In this document: positions 25,662 through 34,773 of the stretch, in pieces
Numbering within the stretch: the first letter of the stretch is position 1
Layout: the number at the start of each line of letters is the position of its first letter
Assembly (NCBI RefSeq): GCF_040954645.1
Contig: NC_092807.1
Span: 77,826,021-77,890,020 of the forward strand
DNA: 64,000 nt
From: Diabrotica undecimpunctata
Taxonomy: Eukaryota; Arthropoda; Insecta; Coleoptera; Chrysomelidae
Direction: 5' to 3'
Translations under genes and position numbers: made by a program
Notes under the pieces: model-generated
What the model was told of the DNA's origin: nothing
The model's database searches: none
What the model saw: the letters and a program-made list of their open reading frames with translations, nothing else

Positions 25662-26954
25662 TTAGTTGTTAATGGATATATCAGTCAAGTTAGTTATCTG
25701 TGATATAGTATTGTTCTTGGTATCTGATTTAAGTAACAAGTGGTATATATCGCTTAGATTCTTGATGTCACTCTTAACATTAATGGAGAAATCGTTAAGG
25801 AAAATATAAGACATTTCAATGAACTCTCTTTTAGATTTATTGTTCTCACGGTGGAGAATTGTGGTGTTAGTATAGTCCATGAGATGACCAGTGGAATGGA
25901 CATGTTTGGCTAATGCACAACGGTCAGGGTGAAGTCGAGAATCACTTTTGTGTAGTGTAATACGTGATTTCAATAATTGAGATGTTTGACCGATGTAGGA
26001 ATTGTTGCAAGAGAGACATGGAATGTTGTAGACAATATTACTAAGCCTATCTATGGGAGTCTTATCTTTTATCTTAGAATAAAGATTATTAATTGTTATG
26101 GCTGATCTACAAGCCACATTAAGTTTAATGTTGTTATTATTATTGCCAAAGCTATTTTCAACACTTTTCAGAATCCTTGTTAACCCCGGAGTGATATCTC
26201 TGAAATATGGTAGTGAAAAATATTTGTTTATAGGAGTATTCGAGACTGGGTTCCCACTTAAGACATCAGGATCAGCATTGTTAGTCGCGAAGTAAGGTGT
26301 AATATCTTCGTCATGGATAGTATTAAACAAAATCTTATTAACTAATGGTGTTGGATAAGCGTTTGAAATAAAAAGTTTCTGTAGGATTTGTAGGTTTTTT
26401 GTATGAAATGAAGGATCTGATAGTTTTGTTACTCTATTTTTCATCTGTTTGATTAAGTTGACTTTGGTAGAATTGTTATGGTATGAGTTGTAGTTAAGGT
26501 ATCTACCAGAATGGGTCGGTTTTTGATACCAATCTATTTTGATGTTGTTGGTTTCCCTGATCATCCTTATGTCGAGAAAGGGGACGGACCAATTACCATC
26601 TTCCCTCTCTATAGTGAACTGGATGTAGGGGTCATAACCATTAAAAGTATCTAATAGTTCATCTACCTTGTCATTGGGTATAGCCAAAATGATATCATCA
26701 ACATATTTTTTAATAAATGGAATATTAAAGGATAGTAAAGGAATGACTGAGTCTAATACATAATCCATAACGTAAGTTGCAATGATAGGAGAAAACTCAG
26801 CTCCCATAGGGGTACCGAAAGTTTGTTGATAGAATTTATCATTAAATGAAAAGTAAGTGTTGTTAAATAGAAATTCGACGATGCTGATGAATCTGTCGTA
26901 AGACATGGAACAACAACCTCTAATACGGTCCCAGTTGATCTCTATTGATGTCAA
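25662..26954 (-). CDS. Penelope RT and GIY-YIG endonuclease (partial, 430 aa)
   Basis: Partial RT: QTFGTPMGAEFSPIIA at residues 44-59 and catalytic KYVDDI at 83-88 (Asp 86 and 87), followed by FLDI and WYQKPTHSGRYLNY (about 142-155), a Penelope signature. The C-terminal GIY-YIG nuclease starts with IVY (307-309) and SYIG (319-322), with the Penelope CCHH zinc motif (Cys 313, Cys 316, His 351, His 357) and a conserved Glu in REFIEM (376-381). The frame is fully open, so the insertion is fairly young, but RT motifs upstream of the palm are missing. The start Met is simply the first in the truncated frame. It probably acts in copying the element into DNA ends; this copy is likely dead on arrival. 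Confidence 0.92.
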   Translation of the reverse strand: MTSIEINWDRIRGCCSMSYDRFISIVEFLFNNTYFSFNDKFYQQTFGTPMGAEFSPIIATYVMDYVLDSVIPLLSFNIPFIKKYVDDIILAIPNDKVDELLDTFNGYDPYIQFTIEREDGNWSVPFLDIRMIRETNNIKIDWYQKPTHSGRYLNYNSYHNNSTKVNLIKQMKNRVTKLSDPSFHTKNLQILQKLFISNAYPTPLVNKILFNTIHDEDITPYFATNNADPDVLSGNPVSNTPINKYFSLPYFRDITPGLTRILKSVENSFGNNNNNIKLNVACRSAITINNLYSKIKDKTPIDRLSNIVYNIPCLSCNNSYIGQTSQLLKSRITLHKSDSRLHPDRCALAKHVHSTGHLMDYTNTTILHRENNKSKREFIEMSYIFLNDFSINVKSDIKNLSDIYHLLLKSDTKNNTISQITNLTDISINN

Positions 26955-27000
26955 ACATATTCCTAGATGAACATTGGAGAGAGAGAAAAAAAGAAAAGAA

Positions 27001-27702
27001 ACAAGTATTTATAATGCATTATTTTGTATTCAACTATACATATCCTTTTATTAGTGAAATTAATTAACTACAACTACACAGTGCTGAATACGGCTTTGAT
27101 TAGAATTAATCGTATATCGACAATCTAATAGCAAAACCGGCCTGAGAGTTTTGGCAACACTGATCTTCATAAGCGCAATGTTATTTTCTTAACTTGAAAC
27201 AAAGTATAGCCCCCTTAGGAAGCATTTTCGGACTAGGTGAATTGGGTTAAATCGTCTAAAAATTACCTGAGGAATTTCCGGTTTTCATTTGTCGGTTCAG
27301 TTTCTGGACACCCTGTATACTATGTACTCTTCTATAATAATCTAATACTCTTCTCCTTTAAATCTATTTTTTGTAAATATTGTCCAATAAGTTTTCTTTT
27401 AAATATTCACAGAGAAATTGAGTTTATCGATATTAAAATTTATTCTCATCATTCGACAAGACTCTTTTGAAATCTTTTAATGAACGTTTATTGGATGATT
27501 AACGTCGCCACTTTGAACATGCCCAAACCATGCTCCTGGTTTTATCCTTTTTTGTCACTTTACTCATCTATTTAGCATTCTCATTTCCGCATATGCATTC
27601 GTTTTTCTCTTTATTTTCAAGTTTTCAGGTATTTATGATCTGGCATTAGTGTATATTTCACAGTCGCTATTCCCCTCCGCTCGCCCATAAATCTTTATTA
27701 TA
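27001..27702. other. Unassigned AT-rich sequence
   Basis: No gene seen. Near 27300-27322 a GGACACCCTGTATA string resembles the outer end of a mariner TIR, but I found no partner end nearby. Confidence 0.3.
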
Positions 27703-28023
27703 CAGTGCTAGTCAAAAGTCCGTTCCCCCCTCTTATCTTTTGAACGGTTATTGTTATAATAGTGAAATTTGGAGGGAGGTAATAAACAGGCGTAGGCTTC
27801 TCAACTAGTCATAACAGGTGACGTAATAGTGACAGATGACGTTACAGCGCCACTGTGACAGATAATTTTAAATGGGGCCTTATGGCAAGTAATACCTCGT
27901 TTGAAAGGTATTGAAAATACCTATTTAACCATACTAATTTTGTTTGAGTTTAAGCTCATTTTGATGAATAAATTAAATAAATACTAAAAATGTAGTTTCG
28001 CATTTAATTAATAAATATTAAAA
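27703..28023 (+). repeat. Left TIR of DD41D mariner
   Basis: Pairs in inverted orientation with 29286-29608 over its full length. Includes a GACGTTACAGCGCCACTGTG block and a GGTATTGAAAATACC palindrome. Confidence 0.9.
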
Positions 28024-28207
28024 CCTCCGCCTCTGGTTACTTGTCAAAAAGTTGACGTTTTTCAATTCTCTAGTTGTTATTAGTTTGCAAAAGCGTTTAT
28101 ACGTGAATATTTAGTTTCTGCTTCTGCTTAGTTTAGTCAAGTTGTTTTTAGTTAATATTTAGTTTAATTATTGTTTAACGAGACGTTTAAATTTTTACAA
28201 AGGCAGA

Positions 28208-29278
28208 ATGGTGCGTACTGTAGCCGACAAAGTAGCAGCTGTGTTACTAATTGGTGAATGTGGAAATAATTTCTATGCAGTGGAACGTCTTTTTAATGAG
28301 AGGTACCCCGATCGCCCTATATCGAGATCTTATTTAGGAAAGCTTCTTCGGAAGTTTAAACAAACAGGTAGTGTTCAAGATGTCAAACGATCTGGTCGAC
28401 CAACAATTAGTGTTGACAAAAAAATTGATATAATATCAGAAATGGTAGTGAACCCTACGTCTTCTACAGCCCAAGTTGCATCTATCTATGAAATCAGTCA
28501 AAAGACAGTGCACCGAGTGTTGGCTGAAAACAAATTTCATCCATACAAATTGTGCACCAACTTTCAGATGATGACCCCGACCGAAGACTAGAATTCTGTG
28601 AAAATATGTCCAATAAAATTAACCAACAGCCCAATTACATAAAAACAATTTGTTTTAGTGACGAAAGTACTTTTTCTCTCAATGGAAATGTTAACACACA
28701 CAATGTGAGGTATTGGAGTGACACAAATCCTCACGTCTTTCGTGAAACACATACTCAATTTCCAAAAAAAAAAATAAATGTTTGGGCAGGTATTTTGGGA
28801 AACCACATAGTTGGGCTTGTTTTTCTCAATACTAACTTAACGGGTGAAGTGTATCTGGAGATGTTACAAAATGCAATTGAACCATTAATAGGTACTTGAA
28901 ATTCTGGAGGATAATCCAGATTAATTCGGCACCTTGGAAATAACGTTTCAACAAGATGGTGCTCCTGCACACCATTATGGTGCAGTAAGACGTTACTTAG
29001 ATGACGAATATCATGGTAGATGGATTGGACGACGAGGTACGATAGAATGGCCATCTCGGTCACCGGACCTCACACTATTAGATTTTTTTTTGTGGGGATA
29101 CTTGAAATCTAAAGTTTACGCTACAGCAACCGACAATATTGACATTTTGAAACAACAAATTGTTGAAGAATGTAGGGCAATTTCCCCCGACACATTTAAA
29201 CGAGTACAGCAAGAGTTTAGAAATAGGATGCATTACTGTCAGGAAGTAGATGGAGCACATTTTGAACACTTACTATAA
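28208..29278 (+). pseudogene. DD41D mariner transposase, two frameshifts
   Basis: N-terminal paired-type helix-turn-helix: AVERLFNERYPDRPISRSYL, RKFKQTGSVQD, RSGRPTIS (GRPR-like linker, residues about 26-67), and a second HTH ending TVHRVLAENKFHPYKL. Catalytic blocks: FSDESTF (first Asp), FQQDGAPAHH (second Asp), SPDLTLLDFFLWGYLKSKVY (third Asp in LLD, 41 residues after the second). All three catalytic Asp survive. A frame change at about 28550-28590 and a stop/shift at about 28898-28940 split the gene into three pieces (28208-28591, 28552-28899, 28934-29278). C terminus VDGAHFEHLL as in relatives. Probably inactive but mobilisable. Confidence 0.9.
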
Positions 29279-29285
29279 GAACTGG

Positions 29286-29608
29286 TTGTTAAATATTTAT
29301 CAATTAAATGAGAAGCTACAATTTTAGTATTTATTTAATTTATTCATCAAAATGAGCTTAAAATCAAACAAAATTATTATGACTGAATAGGTATTTTCAA
29401 TACCTTTCAAACGAGGTATCACTTGCCATAAGGTCCCATTTAAAATTATCTGTCACAGTGGCGCTGTAACGTCATCTGTCACTATTACGTTACCTGGTAT
29501 GACTAGTTGAGAAGCCTACGTCTGTTTATTACCTCCCTCCAAATTTCACTATTATAACAATAACCTTTCAAAAGATACGAGGGGAGAACGGACTTTTGAC
29601 TAGCACTG
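29286..29608 (-). repeat. Right TIR of DD41D mariner
   Basis: Inverse partner of 27703-28023. Ends CTAGCACTG followed by the TA target duplicate. Confidence 0.9.
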
Positions 29609-29610
29609 TA

Positions 29611-29846
29611 TATCTGTCTGTTATATATTTCCCAGTTTATGCCTTTTCTCTAACTAATGCTAGGTTTTTCTTTTTTTCTTTGCCACAGTGAGAGTCGATC
29701 TTAAGACTTTCTTTTCTTCGAACATTCTTTGGTCATGTTTTAATATCTACGTTGTTTGATATTGTTACGTTTTTTACGAATTCTAATTTATTTATTAAAG
29801 GTTCTATTTATAACACTTATAAATTTATTAAAGTCTTTATTTGTAC

Positions 29847-29921
<75 letters not shown>

Positions 29922-30744
29922 AATTTATTTTACACTTAATAATTATATGATTTATCTACATTTATACAATTTATTATAATTCGTGCGTTACAATTTAAAC
30001 GCGGCGCGAGCTTCAGATATTAACTGTTTTCTTCCCAACAAAATTTCTCTTTTTATATAAAACTCCGTTAGTTTCGGAATCCCCTATAGCAGACATGAAT
30101 TTACTCGAACATTGGGGAAGACCGGTTGTTGGTGGTGTTGACAAGAATAACGGGAACTTCATCGAATAGACTGGTATTTTGGCGAAGGCGGTCTTCGGCT
30201 AAAACTAGTTTTTCAACTGCTTGGAACCCTCGAGTCATCGATGGATGACTCATCATAATTTGGGTCTAGAGGTTTCTGGTAAACAAACGCCGAAATGACT
30301 AGAACAAAGACAGAATTAGTCATAATATATTTACAGTTTTATAGGCCATGATATTTATTATCGTAACAATATCAATATCTTCTACGATTTTCGAATCACT
30401 CATACATAACATTTGTGATTACTTTGTTCTGAAATACAGTACCTAAATACAGTAAGAATTCCCAATACATTTTGATTGAAATTTAGTGGTAATAACATCG
30501 ATTTAATTGTTGAAAATCATACCTGCATACTGAGAAAAACCTGCAGTTTCTACCAAAAGTTGTTTTGTTAAAGTTTTCTGGTCTAAGAAATCTGTTAAAA
30601 TTGGTGCATTTTGCTGTTATCTTTTTCGTTTTTTTACTCTAAAGCAATTACCGCTAAAAATAAATTAACAATAAGCTCCTTCTGATTTGGAATATTTACC
30701 AGTGGCGTGCCTACTTTCCTAATTCTTTAATTTTTAATTTGACG
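29611..30744. other. Unassigned AT-rich sequence
   Basis: Contains one (TA)n tract (29847-29919). A palindromic ATCGATGGATGACTCATCAT-like string lies near 30238. No coding motif found in six frames. Confidence 0.35.
29847..29919. repeat. (TA)n microsatellite
   Basis: About 73 bp of TA with one CATATA interruption. Unlike the other long TA tracts it is not next to a repeat-unit end. Confidence 0.95.
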
Positions 30745-31091
30745 ATTATAATGGAATGTGTTGTTTGTAAAATAATAAATAACAGACCATATATAACCTG
30801 TGGTATCGCCAGAAGGCTACGCACAGGGATTGTTCGAATCTTACTGCTACTGAACTAAAAGTTATCGATCTTAAGGGAACCAGATTATTGAAGTGTTATT
30901 GTGAAGCTTGAGTTAAATTAATTCCTACATTGTTACAAAAAATTGGTGATTTACAAAACAAGTTGCAAGAGGTAAAAAAATGTGTTAAAGGTTACAAGAG
31001 TAATGGTCATTGAGTGTTAAGGAAGATTAAATTAGTGAACAAATCCCCTTCGTTGGCTCAGTGAAGATGTTCGTTCAGTTGTAATGGAAAC
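30745..31091 (+). pseudogene. LINE ORF1 with PHD-like zinc finger, left part
   Basis: From 30752: ECVVCK (CxxC), PYITCG, then after a 1-2 base shift CQKATHRDCSNLTATELKV, TRLLKCYC, and a Leu/Lys coiled-coil-like KIGDLQNKLQEVKKCVKGY. C-x2-C, C-x2-C, H-x2-C, C-x-C spacing resembles PHD-like fingers in ORF1 proteins of insect LINEs. The sequence continues at 40006-40335 on the other side of the BEL element, which thus inserted into it. Confidence 0.6.
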
Positions 31092-31503
31092 ACCAAATAA
31101 TAGTAGCAGAGTTTATTGTTGAGACGTACACTATGGGTGTTGACCCGGGATTACTTTGAGTAGAGACTGATGAAGTTGATCGTTGAAGACTATCAAGTTC
31201 GTTGAGTGAATATTGATTGAATGCTTCTCTAGGCAAGAGATCTTAGTTTTATATAAGTTTTAATTGGGTCAATATATTCGAGGACCTAGCGTGATATGTG
31301 TATTTAATTTATGTAAATTGTTTAACTTTGTCAGCACTTTTGACTGATGTCCAAATTAGATTATTGATAATTGACCAAATGTGTATGTAACCTAATTAAC
31401 TACGTGTGTGTATTTAATAACAAATAGATTCATTCGGTCTACTGGGTGATAAAATTATACTGTCCAATTTCGGATATGAATTCTGAAGATTTGATATTGG
31501 ACA
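31092..31503 (-). repeat. 3' LTR of BEL element
   Basis: Matches 39594-40005 except for A/C in ATTCGAGGACC and G/T in AAATTAGATT. Contains an AATAAA signal on the - strand near 31111-31116, about 20 bp from the LTR end, suggesting a short U5. Confidence 0.95.
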
Positions 31504-31635
31504 TACTGCGGAATCGGGCAATCTGGCCCAAGTGTCAATACTCAAAGTTTACATATAAGTATTACATAACATAGTAAAATTCAAACATGATAAATTATAA
31601 ATAGTTTAAGAATAATCAAATCTTCCAACCGTACC
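31504..31635. other. BEL 3' untranslated region
   Basis: Lies between the env-like stop codon and the 3' LTR. No obvious polypurine tract next to the LTR on the - strand (it reads CCGATTCCGCAGTA), which is unusual. Confidence 0.5.
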
Positions 31636-34485
31636 CTAGCTATCAATGTCCGACTCTATCTCTAGATTAAAATTAGGGCAATTGGATGAAAATGTGGAAA
31701 GTGGGATGTCAGCTTGGGAAGTCGACGGTACATTGTTGTGCCGATTACTAACTAATACAGGTACTTCCTGTTCGTTAGTCTGAGTTTGTGGATTCCCTGA
31801 ACGACATAGTCGTGCAACAGGACGGTACTTCCATAACGTGAGTATCCCAATTATTACCATTATAGTAATGATCCCGGTGGCCACAAAATAATGCCAATTA
31901 GATTCGTGAATCGATCGCCACTGCGTATGCGTCATTTCTTGTTCCAGACTCTCCTCCTCAAGTAACACATGACGTAGCTCTCCTCCTGGTATGTCAAGGT
32001 AGGTGTTTAGAGGCGTGTTAAACTTGCGGGGTGTCCTCGCCACCAGTTGGGCCACGGGAGTGATTGGCGACTTCAGGTAACTCGTCACTGCTCTGTCCAC
32101 CCCACTGCTAGTGGGGAGTAATGTAATATTTTTCGTTTGGGCGATACATTTGGGTGAAAGCTTCAGGAATGTGACTCGTTCCAGTACTCTTTCGCTCCGA
32201 TTTCCATCGCAAATAATGGATATGTGTATCGTGACTGGCGTGATAACTAGCCAGAGGTTGGGAGTACCCATCTTACTCCATTGAGCTGTCTGTATTGTCC
32301 TGGCTACCACTGGACATGTGCTATTCTTAGATCGCTCATAAATTTCTTCAAGTATGCAGTTTGGTTGGGTATCCATGTTTCTTATAGCCGTTGGTGAGCA
32401 CGCTATCTGCGCCTTTGTCAACAGTAAGCATCTTTCTCTATCTTCCGCGGTCAAATCGAAGTAGTGCAGTGTGTTATAATCTACGACCAGTGGATTCCTT
32501 GGGGCGATAAATGTGCGCAACACCGACCCCTCAACGTTAAGTGGTATGGCCGTGACTTTGAGCATGCTGTACTTATTTTTCCCTGTCACTATGAAGTAGC
32601 CGATGACTGTTATATATCTGTCGTCATGACTGACTTCTGTTTCTATAATGGGTTGTCGTCGTATTTCGACCCCTTGAGGCAGTATCTGCCCTGCTTTCCC
32701 TATTAATTTGGTTATTTCACCCGGTTTCACTATATCAATGAAGTGTCCGTGGTTATAGTGAAGGTTTAATATTCCCTCGTAAAATTGAGTATATTCGTTT
32801 ATGAAGTCCATAACTTGTAATGCTATCGTTTGTATTCGTAACGTGCTATATTCGGTTTCTAGTTTTTGTGCTTTATCTTCTACTTCGTTAAGTCCTTTAG
32901 ATATTTCTTGTAGACCTGTGATTAGTGCTTTGTTAAACTTGTTCATTTGCTCGTTTATCCTGTTCTCTGTGTGATTGATTGATGTTATTGTTTCTAACAT
33001 TATCTTCGCCTGGTGCTGTGATCCCTTTATTAGCTCCTTTTGGTTATTATCTAATGCTTCAATGTTACTATAGGCTTCGTCATTGACTCCAAATACTGAG
33101 GTTAATATTGTTCCTAATATTCCTCTTCTTTCCCTTCCTTTTATTTCTACTGTCAACCCCTCGCTTACTGACTCCGCCTTTCTTTGTCCTTCCTCTAACT
33201 TCTCTATTATATCCTTACAATTCACGATTTTTATCTCATGACACAGTTCTCGTACGCCTTGTATCATATTTCCTATTAGTTGGTGTTCTGTTCGAATTCT
33301 TCCTTTTTCGAGTAACACCTTTATTCGAAATGTTCCCCGGTCTATGGCGACCTCTCCAAGGTCTTCTGTGAAAAATCCTGGTACCGGATTATATATTTTA
33401 TACGGTTCTGCCTTTATGTGTTTTAACATCGTTAAAAACATTATAGCTACTAGTATTTTCTTCCATCTTAGTGCTGCTGCCTTCTTCGGCTTTTCCTGTT
33501 TCTCTTCTTCCAGTGTTATTAGCTTATGTATGGGTCTTTTAGTCAGTTTCCCGTTTGCCTTTCTCACTGTTACTACTCTAGTTAATCCCTCCGCTCCAGG
33601 GTGTGTTTCTGTTACCCTTGCTAATGGCCATCTGCCTGGAGGTGTATCCTCTTCTTTAATTATAACTATTTCTTCTTCTTTTATGTTAGGGTGCGCCTTA
33701 TGCCATCTATTTCTCTGTTGTAATTGGTGCAGGTATTCCTGTTTCCAAATTTTCCAGAAGTCTCTTTTTATTTTCTCCACTAATCTCCACCTCGTCGGCA
33801 TCTTCAAATAAGTCGTAAGCTCTTCTTCCCGATTTGGTGATATAATTTCTCTCCCTATAAGGAAGTGAGCTGGTGTCAGGGCTATTTTCCCTTCAGAGTC
33901 TTCTGATGACCCACATAATGGTCTCGAGTTCATACATGCTTCTATTTGTGCCAGCACCGTACTCAATTCTTCATATGTTAGAACTGTTTCCCCGATGATT
34001 CTTTTCAAGTGATATTTCATTATTCGCACTGCGCTCTCCCATAATCCTCCGAAATGTGGTGCATATGCAGGTATGACATGCCACTGGGTACCTAGTGCCA
34101 GTAATCCTTGTTTTATCTCGTCATCTATTTTTTGATTTTCTTTTTTCAACAAATTTGCTGTTCCTACGAATGTTCCGTTATCGCTGTATACGTTGTTGCA
34201 CTGTCCTCTGCGTGCCGTAAATCTCTTGAACGCTGAGATGAATGCATCTGTAGACATATCGCTTACTACCTCAAGGTGTACTGCCTTCGTTGACAGACAC
34301 ACAAATACTGAGATGTAGCCCTTATAGCTCCTCTGTCCTCTGCCTCTCGTGGTACTTATTTTTATTGGCCCGGCATAATCTATCTCTGTGTTAGTAAAGG
34401 GATGACTCGGGTTCACTCTGTCTTTCGGTAGATCTCCCATTAATTGTTGTGCTGCTTGGCTTTTATACCTCCTTACCTTAAACAT
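31636..34485 (-). CDS. BEL integrase core joined in frame to envelope-like protein (949 codons)
   Basis: Residues 1-330 are integrase: TEIDYAG (Asp 36), VYSDNGTF (Asp 102), GGLWESAV (Glu 150), then the BEL C-terminal region with TPAHFLIGR and PPGRWPLARV. Without any stop the frame continues into an envelope-like part: hydrophobic signal-like segment 343-356, a furin-like RERR at 451-454 followed by a Gly/Ile-rich fusion-peptide-like stretch 455-467, a helical coiled-coil-like region 470-560, Asn-X-Ser/Thr sites (504, 721, 762, 786), a transmembrane segment 866-885 and a cytoplasmic tail. This layout resembles baculovirus F/errantivirus envelope proteins. Normally env would be released by splicing from pol; here both share one frame. 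The Met at 34485 is only the first after an upstream frame break. Confidence 0.9.
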   Translation of the reverse strand: MFKVRRYKSQAAQQLMGDLPKDRVNPSHPFTNTEIDYAGPIKISTTRGRGQRSYKGYISVFVCLSTKAVHLEVVSDMSTDAFISAFKRFTARRGQCNNVYSDNGTFVGTANLLKKENQKIDDEIKQGLLALGTQWHVIPAYAPHFGGLWESAVRIMKYHLKRIIGETVLTYEELSTVLAQIEACMNSRPLCGSSEDSEGKIALTPAHFLIGREIISPNREEELTTYLKMPTRWRLVEKIKRDFWKIWKQEYLHQLQQRNRWHKAHPNIKEEEIVIIKEEDTPPGRWPLARVTETHPGAEGLTRVVTVRKANGKLTKRPIHKLITLEEEKQEKPKKAAALRWKKILVAIMFLTMLKHIKAEPYKIYNPVPGFFTEDLGEVAIDRGTFRIKVLLEKGRIRTEHQLIGNMIQGVRELCHEIKIVNCKDIIEKLEEGQRKAESVSEGLTVEIKGRERRGILGTILTSVFGVNDEAYSNIEALDNNQKELIKGSQHQAKIMLETITSINHTENRINEQMNKFNKALITGLQEISKGLNEVEDKAQKLETEYSTLRIQTIALQVMDFINEYTQFYEGILNLHYNHGHFIDIVKPGEITKLIGKAGQILPQGVEIRRQPIIETEVSHDDRYITVIGYFIVTGKNKYSMLKVTAIPLNVEGSVLRTFIAPRNPLVVDYNTLHYFDLTAEDRERCLLLTKAQIACSPTAIRNMDTQPNCILEEIYERSKNSTCPVVARTIQTAQWSKMGTPNLWLVITPVTIHISIICDGNRSERVLERVTFLKLSPKCIAQTKNITLLPTSSGVDRAVTSYLKSPITPVAQLVARTPRKFNTPLNTYLDIPGGELRHVLLEEESLEQEMTHTQWRSIHESNWHYFVATGIITIMVIIGILTLWKYRPVARLCRSGNPQTQTNEQEVPVLVSNRHNNVPSTSQADIPLSTFSSNCPNFNLEIESDIDS

Positions 34486-34773
34486 TTTACTAGAGGATCT
34501 TTCACGGTTCTTCTGCCGTTGATTATCCAGTATTTCCTTTTTATGTACTGTAGTGTTTGTTGTAATCCGCTATGTAGATTTCTTGCGTGACTATCTGTTA
34601 TAAGTAACTTTGTTAATGCACTATCCTTTGGCAAAATTATCGGATGTTTTTCTACGTACTTTAGATTCGTGTGTCTCAGTCTTCCGGTGACTCATAGAAT
34701 TCCTTGTCTATCCAGGAATGGTACCAATGACGCTAATTTATTTTTCTTGTCTAATTGCTGTTTCTTCTCCAGC
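34486..34773 (-). pseudogene. BEL integrase zinc-binding (H2C2) segment, frame-broken
   Basis: Frames between the RT and integrase-core pieces read LDKKNKLASLVPFLDRQGIL, a stop (TGA), VTGRLRHTNLKYVEKHP, LPKDSALTKLLITDSHARN and YIKRKYWIINGRRTVK. These are the segments preceding the BEL integrase core. The frame is shifted relative to both neighbours (near 34775 and 34490) and has an in-frame TGA near 34690. Confidence 0.8.

Larger units (their letters stand above)
25003..27000 (-). mobile_element. Penelope-like element, 5'-truncated
   Basis: A - strand element with RT plus GIY-YIG coding region (25662-26954) and a 3' non-coding part to 25003 that contains a hammerhead-like fold. Typical Penelope proteins are about 700-800 residues; here the reading frame starts inside the RT palm, so roughly the N-terminal half is missing. 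Adjacent to (TA)n at its 3' end. Confidence 0.88.
27703..29608 (+). mobile_element. DD41D mariner (rosa-like) with long TIRs
   Basis: Starts CAGTGCTAGTCAAAAGTCC and ends with its inverse, each flanked by TA (27701-27702 and 29609-29610). The TIRs are about 320 bp (27703-28023 and 29286-29608), far longer than the about 30 bp of typical mariners, with only a few mismatches. One decayed transposase gene lies between them. The spacing of the last two catalytic Asp is 41 residues, the rosa/DD41D class. Confidence 0.93.

Noticed and set aside
27300..27322. Mariner-like outer TIR string GGACACCCTGTATA
   Set aside because: Single short match without a partner end or transposase.
29752..29979. Open frame with alternating Ile/Tyr, also at 46710-46910 and 61891-62088
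   Set aside because: Translations of (TA)n tracts; no conserved protein.
31636..31760. Treating the env-bearing BEL element as an active exogenous-type virus
   Set aside because: gag-pol carries several stops and frameshifts; only an endogenous, degraded retrotransposon copy can be supported.
33344..33811. Plus-strand frames of 60-198 codons across 32-38 kb
   Set aside because: Antisense shadows of BEL pol, env and gag, hydrophobic because of the purine-rich coding strand; no motif of their own.
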